DNA of 64,000 nt from Paraperibacillus esterisolvens (GTDB lineage Bacteria; Bacillota; Bacilli; Bacillales; DSM-1321): NCBI RefSeq assembly GCF_046237625.1, contig NZ_CP143545.1, forward strand, positions 2,294,001-2,358,000, read 5' to 3'. A program made the translations under genes and the position numbers. Of the stretch, positions 1-8,941 are shown piece by piece; position 1 is the stretch's first letter; each line of letters starts with the position of its first letter. A model generated the notes under the pieces. It was given only the letters and a program-made list of their open reading frames with translations. It ran no database searches and was not told the DNA's origin.

Positions 1-1972
1 ATTCGAGCCCTTCTCCTGCAGCTTTTGCCAAATGGTTTTCAACCGTATTCACCGTCATATCTCTTTCAAGTGCTATCGCTTTTATATCGGCACCATTTTT
101 AAATTTTTCATAGCTTTCGAGATAAGAATTTCCTGAACTTGCACTTTTTTTCTTTTTCGGTTCTGCCAGGGCCATTTCTTCTGCTGCCGGTTCATGATCC
201 GGGTGCTCCAGGAGGAAGTCTTCAATGCCTTTCAGGAATGTGCTGCCATACTTCTCTAGCTTTTGTGCGCCCACCCCTTTTACATCTCCCATCTCATCCA
301 GATTCTTGGGCTGCCTCATACACATTTCCCTCAGTGTCACATCAGAGAAAATCACAAAAGGCGGAACTCCTTCCGCTGAAGCAATTTCTTTTCGAAGTCC
401 ACGGAGATGTTCGAACAGCGGATCTCCCTGAAGAGAAGGCGCCTGGACCTGAATGGATTCCTTGCGCTGTACGCTGCCCGCACCTTTTAAGACTCCTACT
501 CCTTTTTCTGTGACATTGAGGAGCGGGAACTGGCCTCCAGATACACCGATGTATTGTTCAGAACATAGATAGTCAATGAATTCTGAAACGTCTTTAACCG
601 TTCTTTCCTTCATGAGTCCGAAAGTGCTCAGTGATTGAAAGCCAAAATCGCCCACTTTTTTATTGGATGAACCGGTCAGCACCTGGGCAACCATCGTTTT
701 GCCAAACCGCTCATTCATCCTTTTGATGCAGGATAAAACAATCTGGGCATCCCTTGTAACATCCACTGAAGAACGATTATCGAGACAATTGCTGCACCGG
801 CCGCAGGGCACCCATTCATCCTCCCCAAAATAGCCAAGGATAAAGCCCTGAAGGCAGTTTTCCGTGTAGCAATATTCCCTTATGGACTGAAGCTTGGCAA
901 GTTCGTTCTGCTTATGTTCGATGGACTCGGATTGGTCGATAAGAAACCGCTGCAGCTGGACATCCTGTTCTGAAAACAAGAGGATACATTCGCTTGGAAG
1001 ACCGTCCCTCCCGGCCCTTCCCGCCTCCTGATAGTAACTCTCCATGTTTTTCGGCACCTGAAAATGGATGGTGTACCGTACATTGCTTTTATCAATTCCC
1101 ATGCCGAATGCATTGGTCGCCACCATCACCTGGATTTCATCATTGACGAATTTATCCTGTTCAATATCCCTTTCCGCTGCACTTAGACCGGCGTGATACC
1201 TTCCGGCTGAAATACCTGCTTTGCGGAGCCTCTCATACAGCTGTTCCACATTTTTCCGTGTGGCTGCATAAATGATGCCCGCTTCTGTGGCATTCTTTTT
1301 CAGGTACTGCTGCAGGAACTTTAAGCGGTCCTGCCCTTTTATCAGCTGAAATGAAAGGTTTGTCCTGGCAAAGCCGGTCATGATGACTTCTTCTTCGCCA
1401 ATATGGAGGCTCCGGCAAATATCCAGCCTGACCTGTGGTGTTGCCGTGGCTGTCAACGCCAGGATTCTGGGTTTGTCAGAAAACCGTTCAAACAGGGAGG
1501 TAAGCCTTAAATAGCTGGGACGGAAATCGTGGCCCCACTGAGAGATACAATGTGCTTCATCTATTGCAATAAGAGAAATCGGCAGTGCTGTCAGCTCGTC
1601 CATGAAATGAGGAGACTCGAGCCGCTCCGGTGCAAGGTAAAGCAGCTTGCATTCCCCGCTCACAACCAGATTCATATTTTCTTCAACCTCTTGGTAGCTA
1701 AGCGTACTATTTATATAAACCGCTGACACCCCTGCCTGATTGAGGGAGTCCACCTGGTCCTTCATTAATGAAATGAGGGGAGATATGACAAGGGTGACTC
1801 CATCAAGAATCAAAGCCGGGATTTGATAGGTAATGGATTTTCCGCCGCCTGTCGGCAAAATCCCCAGGGTATCCCTGCCTGACAGGATTCTTTCGATGAT
1901 CTCGGTCTGGCCGTCACGAAAATCGTCATAGCCATAATATTCTTTCAGTAATCTTTTAGCCTGCTGGAGCAT
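1..1972 (-). CDS. recQ: ATP-dependent DNA helicase RecQ family, 3' end cut by window
   Basis: A 3'-5' superfamily 2 helicase of DNA repair and recombination, acting in the cytoplasm. Read from ATG at 1972 (TTTTAGGAGG about 8 nt upstream), the frame stays open to position 1, about 657 codons. Visible in order: Walker A PTGGGKS near residues 40-46, DEAH near 138-141, the second helicase half with QEAGRAGRDG, a zinc-binding cluster ending CGRCSNC, then a winged-helix region, an HRDC domain (DLMGDVKGVGAQKLEKYG-like helix-hairpin-helix) and a start of a C-terminal HTH (helix-turn-helix) extension still open at the edge. The length and HTH tail fit the long RecQ type rather than the shorter RecS. 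It is divergent from the acetyltransferase at 2079. Identification is firm; only the exact C-terminus is unseen. Confidence 0.93.
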   Translation of the reverse strand, partial: MLQQAKRLLKEYYGYDDFRDGQTEIIERILSGRDTLGILPTGGGKSITYQIPALILDGVTLVISPLISLMKDQVDSLNQAGVSAVYINSTLSYQEVEENMNLVVSGECKLLYLAPERLESPHFMDELTALPISLIAIDEAHCISQWGHDFRPSYLRLTSLFERFSDKPRILALTATATPQVRLDICRSLHIGEEEVIMTGFARTNLSFQLIKGQDRLKFLQQYLKKNATEAGIIYAATRKNVEQLYERLRKAGISAGRYHAGLSAAERDIEQDKFVNDEIQVMVATNAFGMGIDKSNVRYTIHFQVPKNMESYYQEAGRAGRDGLPSECILLFSEQDVQLQRFLIDQSESIEHKQNELAKLQSIREYCYTENCLQGFILGYFGEDEWVPCGRCSNCLDNRSSVDVTRDAQIVLSCIKRMNERFGKTMVAQVLTGSSNKKVGDFGFQSLSTFGLMKERTVKDVSEFIDYLCSEQYIGVSGGQFPLLNVTEKGVGVLKGAGSVQRKESIQVQAPSLQGDPLFEHLRGLRKEIASAEGVPPFVIFSDVTLREMCMRQPKNLDEMGDVKGVGAQKLEKYGSTFLKGIEDFLLEHPDHEPAAEEMALAEPKKKKSASSGNSYLESYEKFKNGADIKAIALERDMTVNTVENHLAKAAGEGLE

Positions 1973-2078
1973 TACGGCAGCCTCCTAAAATTTAATTAAA
2001 TATGCAACACTCATTGTACCCGAAAATGAAGTATATTGAATATGAAAAGAAAATGTATTTTTGTCAGGGGGTAATGGC

Positions 2079-2576
2079 ATGGAAATTAAACGGCTGGTGA
2101 AGGAAGATGCGGGGATATACAAACCTTTAAGGCTGGAGGCTCTAAGAAATAACCCGGAAGCATTCGGTTCAAGCTATGAAGAGGAAAAAGGCCTTCCGCT
2201 GGAAGTGACAGAGCGGCGGTTTTCCCAGGAAAACTCCTTTACGTTCGGGGCGTTTGAGGAAAACAGATTGATAGGCTCTGTAAGTCTTGTACGGGAAACA
2301 AAGCGGAAATTTCAGCATAGGGCAAGCATATTTGCCATGTATGTACAAAAGGAATATAGAAGGAAGGGAGCTGGCCGGAAGCTGATGGAAGCGGCCATTG
2401 GGAAGGCCAGGTCACTCGAAGGCCTTGAACAATTACTGCTGACCGTCGTATCCAGCAATGCTGGCGCCAAAAACCTCTATGCCGGACTCGGATTTACAGT
2501 ATACGGCGAAGATAAACGCGCACTTAAATTAGAGGCGGAATATTTTGATGAGACTTTGATGGTTCTATATCTATAA
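2079..2576 (+). CDS. GNAT family N-acetyltransferase
   Basis: Probable acetyl-CoA-dependent N-acetyltransferase of about 165 residues; the substrate is unknown. The fold is recognisable from an N-terminal MEIKRLVKEDAGIYKPLRL segment, beta-4 (ASIFAMYVQKEYRRKGAGRKLM carries the acetyl-CoA loop R-R-K-G-A-G-R) and a C-terminal VSSNAGAKNLYAGLGF block typical of GNAT motif B. The ATG at 2079 is preferred over an in-frame TTG at 2061 because a GGGGGT Shine-Dalgarno lies 2066-2071, correctly spaced only for the ATG. It stands alone between the divergent helicase and the convergent phosphotransferase gene. Confidence 0.88.
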   Translation: MEIKRLVKEDAGIYKPLRLEALRNNPEAFGSSYEEEKGLPLEVTERRFSQENSFTFGAFEENRLIGSVSLVRETKRKFQHRASIFAMYVQKEYRRKGAGRKLMEAAIGKARSLEGLEQLLLTVVSSNAGAKNLYAGLGFTVYGEDKRALKLEAEYFDETLMVLYL

Positions 2577-2583
2577 AATAAGG

Positions 2584-2614
2584 GGCAGCAGCGATACACT
2601 GCTGTCATATTTTT
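2584..2614 (+). terminator. Rho-independent terminator after the acetyltransferase
   Basis: GGCAGCAG pairs with CTGCTGTC (8 bp, one GU) over a 7-nt loop and is followed by ATATTTTTT. It sits 8 nt after the stop codon of the acetyltransferase gene. Confidence 0.6.
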
Positions 2615-2627
2615 TGCCCGGCTGCCG

Positions 2628-3446
2628 TTATCCCTGCAAGTGGAGCCTGGTCCATGCCTCGATTTGTAGAGGCACACCAGGAGGAAGTGCAGGACCCAGA
2701 TCATTACTCAGCCTGGCACCTGACCAGACATAAAATAAAGGATTATCGCCTGCAGTTGTTCCGGCGGCCTCTAAGTATCCCATTTTCCAGCCGGCAATGA
2801 ACGGATCCAGGACCTTTGCCTCCATCATCCCATGTCCCAGCAGTTCCAGGATTGCATGTGTCCTTGCTGTATCAAAGCGCCAATCCCCCGCAGAGGAATT
2901 GGCCCAGTCGAGGATAGCTGTTATACCTTCCCCATCTGTCATTACGTTCAGGGGATGATAATCGAGATGAAGCAGACAGCCGCCTGAGGGGCTTATTTCG
3001 CCGCTGATGGATTCCATTAGGATTCTTTCCTCATCGTCCATAGGTTCCAGCCATCTTCTGCCGCATGACACGGATGGTATATTATGTATGCCGGCCTGTG
3101 CGGCTCCGAATAGATAGCCGATGCGTTCTGAATTGAGGGGATTTAACTGTAGTTCCTCAAGCAGAGTCCTGCCTCTTCCCCATTCCATTACCATGACTGC
3201 CGATCCTCCGCCCGCCTGGACCGCAATCGGCTTTGGCACCGCAATGCCATAGTGCCGAGCATGTTCCATTATATCTTTTTCAAAAATAAACTGATTCAGC
3301 CGATCTTCAGGCAAAACCCGGACAGCATATTTCTGTCCGCTCCTAACCTCAATCCTCCAGACTGTACTGTCCCTCCCGCCTGAAACCTGTTCTGCAGTTT
3401 GTATATCCCTGTTCAATAATTCTTCAACAAATCTTCTCAGCTTCAT
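2628..3446 (-). CDS. Aminoglycoside phosphotransferase-like (APH/ChoK) kinase
   Basis: Small-molecule kinase with the protein-kinase-like fold, 272 residues. The catalytic loop HLDYHPLN and the metal-binding ILDWANSSAGD segment (APH Brenner motif and DFG-equivalent) are intact, and the N-terminal lobe has a conserved RVLPEDRLNQF lysine-region variant. Family members phosphorylate aminoglycosides, choline, homoserine or fructosamines, so the substrate cannot be assigned. GAGGAGG precedes the ATG at 3446 with good spacing. Monocistronic by appearance. It could be wrongly called antibiotic resistance; nothing in the context supports that. Confidence 0.85.
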   Translation of the reverse strand: MKLRRFVEELLNRDIQTAEQVSGGRDSTVWRIEVRSGQKYAVRVLPEDRLNQFIFEKDIMEHARHYGIAVPKPIAVQAGGGSAVMVMEWGRGRTLLEELQLNPLNSERIGYLFGAAQAGIHNIPSVSCGRRWLEPMDDEERILMESISGEISPSGGCLLHLDYHPLNVMTDGEGITAILDWANSSAGDWRFDTARTHAILELLGHGMMEAKVLDPFIAGWKMGYLEAAGTTAGDNPLFYVWSGARLSNDLGPALPPGVPLQIEAWTRLHLQG

Positions 3447-3534
3447 TTTGACTCCTCCTCTCTTTCATAATATGGCCATCCTTTACTCAAGAGTATGTCT
3501 CAGCCCGTCTTTTGGGTTTAAAAAAGACATAAGA

Positions 3535-3569
3535 ATACAAAAAAGCCTGCTAAAATGAAAATAGCAGGT
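3535..3569 (-). terminator. Terminator of the 78-codon gene
   Basis: On the minus strand CCTGCTA, 9-nt loop, TAGCAGG is followed by CTTTTTTG. It lies about 30 nt beyond the stop at 3598. Confidence 0.75.
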
Positions 3570-3597
3570 CAGGTGCAGTATTTTATGTTAAGTCAAT

Positions 3598-3834
3598 CTA
3601 TACTGATATTTCATTATGGATGAATGCAGAAATGACAGCGGCTGCCGAATCGGCATCAGGAAAATATTGAGTTGCCCGCTGGTGAGGCAGCCTGATTTCA
3701 TATTTGCTGATGTGGTCTGAAAAACTGATTTCCAATTTTTCGTTTTGCCTGCTCAGTGTATGGGAAACATTGCTTTCCCGGTATGGTGAATCGGCTAAAT
3801 CTTTCAGGAGCTTTCTAATCTGGTACATATCCAA
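3598..3834 (-). CDS. Hypothetical small protein (about 78 aa)
   Basis: Not recognised. A soluble, mixed-charge protein beginning MDMYQIRKLLKDLADS and containing a SRQNEKLEISFSDH stretch; no membrane segment or Cys. The likely start is TTG at 3834, spaced about 8 nt from AAAGGGGGCG; an ATG two codons later (3828) is farther from it. It has its own terminator at 3535-3569. A real gene is supported by the RBS and terminator, but function is unknown. Confidence 0.7.
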   Translation of the reverse strand: MDMYQIRKLLKDLADSPYRESNVSHTLSRQNEKLEISFSDHISKYEIRLPHQRATQYFPDADSAAAVISAFIHNEISV

Positions 3835-4045
3835 TTGCCCCGCCCCCTTTCAATTGTGAGGGGTATCAAATGTATTCTTTTCAATTATAGCAGATTCAGC
3901 CACAAAATGACATTACAATCACATGACATTCACGCGGTTTCATGACTTACATTTTTTAGCCGGAAGCCTTATAATGAAGTGCCCGGTCAATCATGGTATA
4001 CTCCGTTTATACATAGAAAATGGAAATATATAAGGAGAATATGGT

Positions 4046-4786
4046 ATGGAAGCATTTATAAGAAAAATGATTATTAATCATGATCGCATACCCGCCTACA
4101 GCGATTATCCGTTCAGTCTTCCTTCAGTTAAAGAGGTGAAAGAAATCAGCTTCCACCCCTCTGTTACCTGCTTTGTCGGGGAAAATGGCAGGGGAAAATC
4201 GACACTTCTTGAAGCACTGGCAGTCGCAGCAGGGTTTAATCCAGAGGGGGGCTCACTCAATTTTAATTTTAGTACCTATGATTCACACTCTGTTCTATCA
4301 GAATATGTCCGTCTGGTAAGAGGAGTATTCAGAGCGGAGGATGCTTTTTTTCTGCGTGCTGAAAGCTTTTATAATGCCGCTACTTATATAGAAGAAGTCG
4401 GCAGTGAAGAATTTGACGGCAATATCCATGATTCCTACGGAGGTAAATCCCTGCATGAACAGTCACATGGCGAAGCATTTTTCTCTACCTTCAATGCCCG
4501 CTTCAGGGGGAACGGCCTCTATATCCTAGATGAACCAGAAGCAGCTCTGTCACCTCTGCGCCAGCTGTCCATGCTGTCCCGGATCCATGAGCTGGTAAAG
4601 AGCGGATCGCAATTTATCATCGCCACCCATTCGCCCATCCTCATGTCTTATCCTGACTCTGTAATCCTGGAGTTTTCGGACGGCGGATTGACTCAGCGTT
4701 CCTTGCAGGATACAGAACACTTCCAGCTTATGCAGCAGTTTTTCGATGATCCAGACCGGATGATCCATCATTTGTTAAAGCCATGA
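4046..4786 (+). CDS. AAA family / ABC-type ATPase, stand-alone
   Basis: Predicted soluble ATPase of 246 residues with the SMC/ABC-like head: Walker A GENGRGKST near 45-53, an ABC signature region with SHGEAFFSTF, Walker B YILDEPEAALSP and a switch histidine in IIATHSPIL. The short linker between Walker A and the signature fits single-domain overcoming-lysogeny/RecF-like AAA_21 type ATPases. No partner nuclease or permease lies next to it, so it is not an ABC transporter in context. AAGGAG at 4032-4037 places the start at 4046. Function unknown. Confidence 0.85.
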   Translation: MEAFIRKMIINHDRIPAYSDYPFSLPSVKEVKEISFHPSVTCFVGENGRGKSTLLEALAVAAGFNPEGGSLNFNFSTYDSHSVLSEYVRLVRGVFRAEDAFFLRAESFYNAATYIEEVGSEEFDGNIHDSYGGKSLHEQSHGEAFFSTFNARFRGNGLYILDEPEAALSPLRQLSMLSRIHELVKSGSQFIIATHSPILMSYPDSVILEFSDGGLTQRSLQDTEHFQLMQQFFDDPDRMIHHLLKP

Positions 4787-4793
4787 GAAGTAA

Positions 4794-5078
4794 TCATGAA
4801 TCCAGCCCTGTGTAAGAACGGTGTTCCGCCTGGACAAGGTCAATCAACGCAATTCTTTCTTCTTCACTATTCAGCAGTAATTTAAGGTTATCTCCTTGTT
4901 TAAGATATTGGGTGACGGCACTGCTATTATGTATGATGTATTCATATCGATAGTCAGCAAGCAGCGCCTGGAACCAGGGTTCTTTCCTTAGTAAAGCATA
5001 ATTTTTAGAATACTGGTTTTTCTTAAGACTGAATAAATCCAGGATAATATCCACCGCTTCAAACAACTGAACTATCAT
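4794..5078 (-). CDS. Hypothetical protein (94 aa)
   Basis: Not recognised. A helical, soluble protein rich in Leu, Lys and Tyr (LLRKEPWFQALLADYRYEY). It converges on the ATPase gene with only 7 nt between the stops and no clear hairpin. The RBS is weak (GGGGCCAG). Lack of overlap with neighbours and ordinary amino acid composition support coding, but confidence is moderate. Confidence 0.6.
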   Translation of the reverse strand: MIVQLFEAVDIILDLFSLKKNQYSKNYALLRKEPWFQALLADYRYEYIIHNSSAVTQYLKQGDNLKLLLNSEEERIALIDLVQAEHRSYTGLDS

Positions 5079-5216
5079 AATTCTGGCCCCAATCGTATTA
5101 ATAGTGTGATAATCATGGTAACAGTATATTTATCTTTCATTCTATGATACTTAATCATCCATATAATGTAAAATACATAGGTTGTTACAAGAAATATTAA
5201 CCAGGAGATGACTGAT

Positions 5217-6107
5217 TTGTCCCGTAAAAATATCGTACTTCTTCTCTCACTTGCCGCATTATGGGGCGCGTCTTTTTTATTTATACGGATTGCCGCCCCG
5301 GAATTCGGTCCCTTCCTGACAGTGGAACTGAGGGTGGCGATTGCTTCGATCGTACTGCTGGGCTATGCATCAATTGTCCGCTCACGCTTCAGTTTCCGTG
5401 AGCACTGGAAGGAATATTTAATGGCCGGTGCACTGAATGCGGCCATCCCTTTTGCACTCATCACGATCGCTGAGCTGCACTTGACAGCTTCCACCGCTTC
5501 GATCATTAATGCAACCACGCCGATGTTTACAGCGCTTACTGCCTGGATTTGGTTTAAGCACCATCTTTCAATGAAAAAATGGGGAGGCATGCTCCTGGGT
5601 TTGGCGGGCGTCGCCATCCTGACTGGTTGGAGCGCCAATCTCGGACTGCCTTTCCTGCTGGCCTCCCTTTCATCACTGGGGGCAGCCCTGTTTTATGGAA
5701 TTGCCGGCAATTATATTGTTAAAGCCCTGCCCGGTGTAAAACCGCTGCAGCTGGCGATCGGACAGCAAATCGGGGCATCATTGGTTTTATTACCATTCGC
5801 GCTTGCAAACCTGCCGCATTCGGCACCATCGCTTCCATCTATCTTTTCAGTTGCAGCTTTGGCGGTTTTTTGCACATCGCTTGCTTATCTCCTGTTTTTT
5901 CAGCTCCTGGCAGCAGCCGGGGCGGTGAAGACTGCAAGTGTAACCTTTCTGGTTCCCATCTTCGGCATCATTTGGGGAACCCTGTTTCTTGACGAGCAGA
6001 TCCATTTCACTACAAGTCTCGGCATGGTTATCATCTTCATAAGCATCATACTGGTAACAGACCTTAAGTGGGGCCGTGTGAAGCAATCGGCAAATAAATC
6101 TGCATAG
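5217..6107 (+). CDS. EamA/DMT-superfamily transporter
   Basis: Integral membrane transporter of the drug/metabolite transporter superfamily, with two EamA repeats and about ten membrane helices; family members export amino acids or other metabolites. The first repeat shows LAALWGASFLFIRIA and a TASIINATTPMFTAL signature, the second ALFYGIAGNYIVK and TASVTFLVPIFGIIWG. The AGGAG at 5203-5207 abuts the ATG at 5208, so the TTG at 5217 (9-nt spacing) is the more likely start; the ATG start would add three residues. The substrate is unknown. It is followed by a shared hairpin at 6113-6134. Confidence 0.9.
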   Translation: MSRKNIVLLLSLAALWGASFLFIRIAAPEFGPFLTVELRVAIASIVLLGYASIVRSRFSFREHWKEYLMAGALNAAIPFALITIAELHLTASTASIINATTPMFTALTAWIWFKHHLSMKKWGGMLLGLAGVAILTGWSANLGLPFLLASLSSLGAALFYGIAGNYIVKALPGVKPLQLAIGQQIGASLVLLPFALANLPHSAPSLPSIFSVAALAVFCTSLAYLLFFQLLAAAGAVKTASVTFLVPIFGIIWGTLFLDEQIHFTTSLGMVIIFISIILVTDLKWGRVKQSANKSA

Positions 6108-6112
6108 AAAAT

Positions 6113-6134
6113 GAGCTGTCCTTCCTGACAGCTC
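6113..6134. terminator. Hairpin between convergent genes
   Basis: GAGCTGTC, 6-nt loop, GACAGCTC. On the minus strand it is followed by ATTTTCT and overlaps the stop codon of the 86-codon gene; it probably ends transcription of that gene and perhaps also of the EamA gene. Confidence 0.6.
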
Positions 6135-6393
6135 AGTACAACCGCTGAAGGATTTCCAGCTCTTCCAGAAGGATACCGATTTCCTGAGGACTCAGCCTGA
6201 CCAGCATTTGATCATAGAGCGTAATGATCTGGCCATCTGTTTCGCCTTCATGCAGCTTAAGATAGCTGTATAGCTCGTTGATCTGCTTTTCTTTAAGAGT
6301 TGTTTCGGTGTACAGATGTTTCACTTTCTGCAGCGAGAATTCCTGGGTTTCATTATTAAATTCACCTGAAATGATTTGTCCATCCAGATACAA
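6133..6393 (-). CDS. Hypothetical protein (86 aa)
   Basis: Not recognised. It starts MYLDGQIISGEFNNET, continues with helical heptad-like stretches (TTLKEKQINELYSYLKLHEG) and ends LLEELEILQRLY, suggesting a small helical bundle. AAGGGGGG with about 4-8 nt spacing precedes the ATG at 6393. It converges with the EamA transporter. Soluble, acidic, no Cys. Confidence 0.7.
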   Translation of the reverse strand: MYLDGQIISGEFNNETQEFSLQKVKHLYTETTLKEKQINELYSYLKLHEGETDGQIITLYDQMLVRLSPQEIGILLEELEILQRLY

Positions 6394-6548
6394 TACATTC
6401 AGCCCCCCTTATTCATATGTCTTACTTTATTTTTCCCTTCCAGCGCAGGAATATCCAGGAGGAATCATACAAAGCATAAACTATTGATATTTCTTCCCGG
6501 TTCGGATATAATTTCACAGATGTAAACTTTCATATCTTCTGTTCCGAA

Positions 6549-6583
6549 AGAGGTTCATAGCGGAAACCCTCTATAAAAAACTA
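6549..6583 (+). promoter_or_regulatory. PreQ1-I riboswitch aptamer upstream of queF
   Basis: The sequence fits the class I preQ1 consensus: AGAGGTTC at 6549-6556, ACCCTCT at about 6566-6572, then an A-rich tail ending AAAAAACTA. P1 forms from AGAGG and CCTCT and the A-rich tail can make the H-type pseudoknot. PreQ1 is the product of QueF, so this is feedback control. Confidence 0.93.
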
Positions 6584-6597
6584 TGGCACTGCTATTG

Positions 6598-6628
6598 CCA
6601 TGTCTTAGAGGGATGTGGTTTTTATTTT
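6598..6628 (+). terminator. Expression platform (attenuator) of the queF preQ1 riboswitch
   Basis: CCATGTC (6598-6604) pairs with GATGTGG (6612-6618) over TTAGAGG, followed by TTTTTATTTT. The loop plus first arm base carries TAGAGGG, complementary to CCCTCTA of the aptamer, so an antiterminator pairing forms when the aptamer is empty. Ligand binding therefore should favour termination. Confidence 0.75.
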
Positions 6629-6668
6629 GCACTCTTTTGACAGACCCGATAAATAGGAGGCACTAATG

Positions 6669-7166
6669 ATGGCAGGAAGACAAAAAGACGAGCTTCAGGA
6701 CATAACGCTGCTCGGCAATCAGGGTACTAAATATCTGTTCGAATATTCACCAGAAATACTGGAATCCTTTGATAATAAACATCCATACCGCGACTACTTC
6801 GTAAAATTCAACTGCCCGGAATTCACGAGCCTCTGCCCGATCACCGGACAGCCTGATTTCGCGACAATATACATCAGCTATATTCCTGACAAAAAAATGG
6901 TGGAAAGCAAGGCTCTTAAGCTGTATTTGTTCAGCTTCAGAAACCACGGAGATTTCCACGAAGACTGCATGAATATCATCATGAATGATTTGATCAAGCT
7001 AATGGATCCCAGATACATCGAAGTTTGGGGAAAATTCACCCCGCGCGGCGGCATCTCGATTGATCCTTATACGAATTATGGAAAACCTGGCACGAAATAT
7101 GAGGAAATGGCCCATCACAGGCTCATGAATCATGATTTGTATCCGGAAAAGGTGGATAATAGGTAA
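6669..7166 (+). CDS. queF: NADPH-dependent 7-cyano-7-deazaguanine reductase QueF
   Basis: Reduces preQ0 nitrile to preQ1 amine in queuosine biosynthesis, cytoplasmic, unimodular 165-residue type as in B. subtilis. The nucleophilic Cys lies in FTSLCP, followed by the catalytic Asp in GQPDFA, and the QueF motif VESKALKLYLFSFRNHG binds substrate and NADPH; GDFHED completes the site. The second of two adjacent ATG codons (6669) is chosen: AGGAGG at 6655-6660 is then 8 nt away and the protein matches the family length. It is preceded by a preQ1-I riboswitch and followed by a strong terminator. The partner gene queC is at 55.7-56.4 kb. Confidence 0.97.
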   Translation: MAGRQKDELQDITLLGNQGTKYLFEYSPEILESFDNKHPYRDYFVKFNCPEFTSLCPITGQPDFATIYISYIPDKKMVESKALKLYLFSFRNHGDFHEDCMNIIMNDLIKLMDPRYIEVWGKFTPRGGISIDPYTNYGKPGTKYEEMAHHRLMNHDLYPEKVDNR

Positions 7167-7187
7167 TATATCGAAATACTAGACACG

Positions 7188-7219
7188 AATTGCTGCTGCC
7201 TTAGCAGCAATTTTTTTTT
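7188..7219 (+). terminator. Terminator after queF
   Basis: AATTGCTGCT, 5-nt loop, AGCAGCAATT, then a run of nine T. Confidence 0.9.
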
Positions 7220-7307
7220 GCTATATTTCCCTTTGAGTAAATCACTATATCTCACTTGGCATTGAACTCGTCCCTATGCAGTGTTATCCGTACAGAAAAA
7301 ATTGTAC

Positions 7308-7335
7308 AAAAAAAGAGGGCTGATAACGCCCCCTC
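7308..7335 (-). terminator. Terminator of the SH3-domain protein gene
   Basis: On the minus strand GAGGGGGC pairs imperfectly with GCCCTC over about 7 nt and is followed by seven T. It begins just after the stop codon at 7338. Confidence 0.75.
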
Positions 7336-7337
7336 CC

Positions 7338-8036
7338 TTATCTATTCGTAATCCCCGCAAGCTCTGTTTGCAGTTTTCCTTTATGGTATAGCTTTATCAA
7401 GCCAATGTTCGCTGCATAATATGAAGTTATCCCTGATTGGTCTTTAATCTCCAGGCAGTTTGTAAATGTGCCAGCGGCCGTTTTGACGGTTTTATTTGTT
7501 CCCGAGACCCATCGGTACTCTCCTTCCCCTATCAGCCATTTTTTGTTGACCTTGACAGGATACTGGATCGCAGTTTGGAATTCAGAAAAAAGCTTCCCTG
7601 TATGCAGTCCCTTGGAGTCTTCTTTACGGATGAATCCTTTTTCGTTGTTCATGGTCCAGACATCCCATGCTCCGCTTTTGCCTGTATAGTATTCTGTGTA
7701 ATAGGTTCCACTTTTCTTATATACATTGACTTTATTCTTATCATGAAGATATGTAAGTTTGAAGGATAAATATTTTGTAGAAACATAGGCCTTCCTGGAT
7801 TTATAACGGATTTCAGACCAGCCTGACCTGGTTTGTGAGTAAACGGTCAGCTTTGTCCCATTTTTATAGTAGCCTAAAACTTTGCCATTGGTACTTGGAG
7901 CAGATCTGACATTCAATGAACCTGAGCCGACATTGACATAAGCTGTTTTCGCAGTGGCAGCCTCTGTTGATTGAAAGGGAATCAGTACAGAGAACAGGAA
8001 CATGAAAAATACGGTGAATTTGGCAAGACGTTTCAT
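7338..8036 (-). CDS. Secreted bacterial SH3 domain protein
   Basis: Exported protein of 232 residues. The N-terminus MKRLAKFTVFFMFLFSVL is a classical signal peptide, likely cut after TEA-A near residue 27. One SH3b domain follows (about 30-95) with the hallmark SGSLNVRSAPSTNGKVLG and WSEIRYKSRKAYVSTKYL. The remaining ~130 residues carry no known catalytic motif and include a YTGKSGAWDVWTM and GTFTNCLEIKDQSG beta-rich region resembling accessory wall-bound domains. Role is probably binding to the cell wall. GGAGGAAACT precedes the ATG. Confidence 0.85.
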   Translation of the reverse strand: MKRLAKFTVFFMFLFSVLIPFQSTEAATAKTAYVNVGSGSLNVRSAPSTNGKVLGYYKNGTKLTVYSQTRSGWSEIRYKSRKAYVSTKYLSFKLTYLHDKNKVNVYKKSGTYYTEYYTGKSGAWDVWTMNNEKGFIRKEDSKGLHTGKLFSEFQTAIQYPVKVNKKWLIGEGEYRWVSGTNKTVKTAAGTFTNCLEIKDQSGITSYYAANIGLIKLYHKGKLQTELAGITNR

Positions 8037-8244
8037 AGTTTCCTCCTAGCATTTAATAACTAGATTTTACCATATACCCTACAGGGAGGTCTTCACTATT
8101 TTATGACAAAATCCGACTGACACTCCACTCAATTTAGTAAACGAATGAACAAAGTAAAGCCCCTGTCATGTGACAGAGGCTTAAGGGGCTGAATCTAGGT
8201 GTAGTCATAGCTTTTCCAAACACCCATATCATTAGACAAAAATA

Positions 8245-8535
8245 TCAGCCATCTTTAACTTGAATCAGTTCCAGGTGGAATTCACCCGTTGCGCCTGCAT
8301 TGTATAAATTAGTGAATGATGTCCAGTAATTACAAATCGTCCCCCTGAATTCCAGCTTTTTATCAGGAACTGAGACATCAAACTCCTGTTTGTACAGAAG
8401 GGTCGTGATATCGTGATATTCTTCATGAGTCACCGTAAATTCAAACATGATTTTTAAGAGTCCAGAGTCCTGCTCCTCCTGCTGGTAGTTGTACACCTTT
8501 AGCTCCGTTTCATTAAGTTGTACCTTCGTTTCCAT
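8245..8535 (-). CDS. DUF3219 (YkvR-like) family protein
   Basis: Small cytosolic protein of unknown function, 96-97 residues, resembling B. subtilis YkvR in length and in the blocks EEYHDITTLLYK, FDVSVPDKKLEFRG and NYWTSFTNLY-AGA. Predicted beta-rich. Two tandem ATG codons are available; the second (8535) is 7 nt from AGAGGAGG and is preferred to 8538. Monocistronic. Repeat copy A lies upstream. Confidence 0.85.
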   Translation of the reverse strand: METKVQLNETELKVYNYQQEEQDSGLLKIMFEFTVTHEEYHDITTLLYKQEFDVSVPDKKLEFRGTICNYWTSFTNLYNAGATGEFHLELIQVKDG

Positions 8536-8600
8536 CATGCAGCCTCCTCTAGTTGGGAATACTTATATTTTCCCTTTATTATGCTCTTTTACCCTTCATA

Positions 8601-8735
8601 AAACAAACATGAGTTTTTATACTTTCAGCCCATGCATGGAAAGGAACCTGATCAGGACCAGTAATAAATAAAATAAGGCCGTGGTGCGGAGTAAAAGGCG
8701 CAGGAAGAAATGCGGGCTAGATAAATGATGTTCAC
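8601..8735. repeat. Intergenic repeat, copy A
   Basis: This non-coding stretch is clearly related to 49541-49720 and 53317-53500. Shared blocks in the same order are AACATGAGTTTTTA, an AATAAGG-GTGG-CGGAGT block, GGCGCAGG and AGATAAATGATGTTCA. The shared right-hand part (GGAAAAGA region) present in the other copies is not recognisable here, so this copy seems truncated or more diverged. Confidence 0.75.
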
Positions 8736-8941
8736 ATTCGCAGAGACCAGCAAATCAGATGCGGTCACCTAGTCAGTTATATCTCCCATGCCCATTAGGT
8801 TTTGAACGATATGATTCAATCATTTATTCTTTGGGATTGTGTTGTTTTTAAAGTCCATTGGAGTCATTGCAGGAACTGTATAAGTGCCAAACCCGGTGAA
8901 TGAGGGGAATAATAATGATCAATAATTATATGGAAGACTAA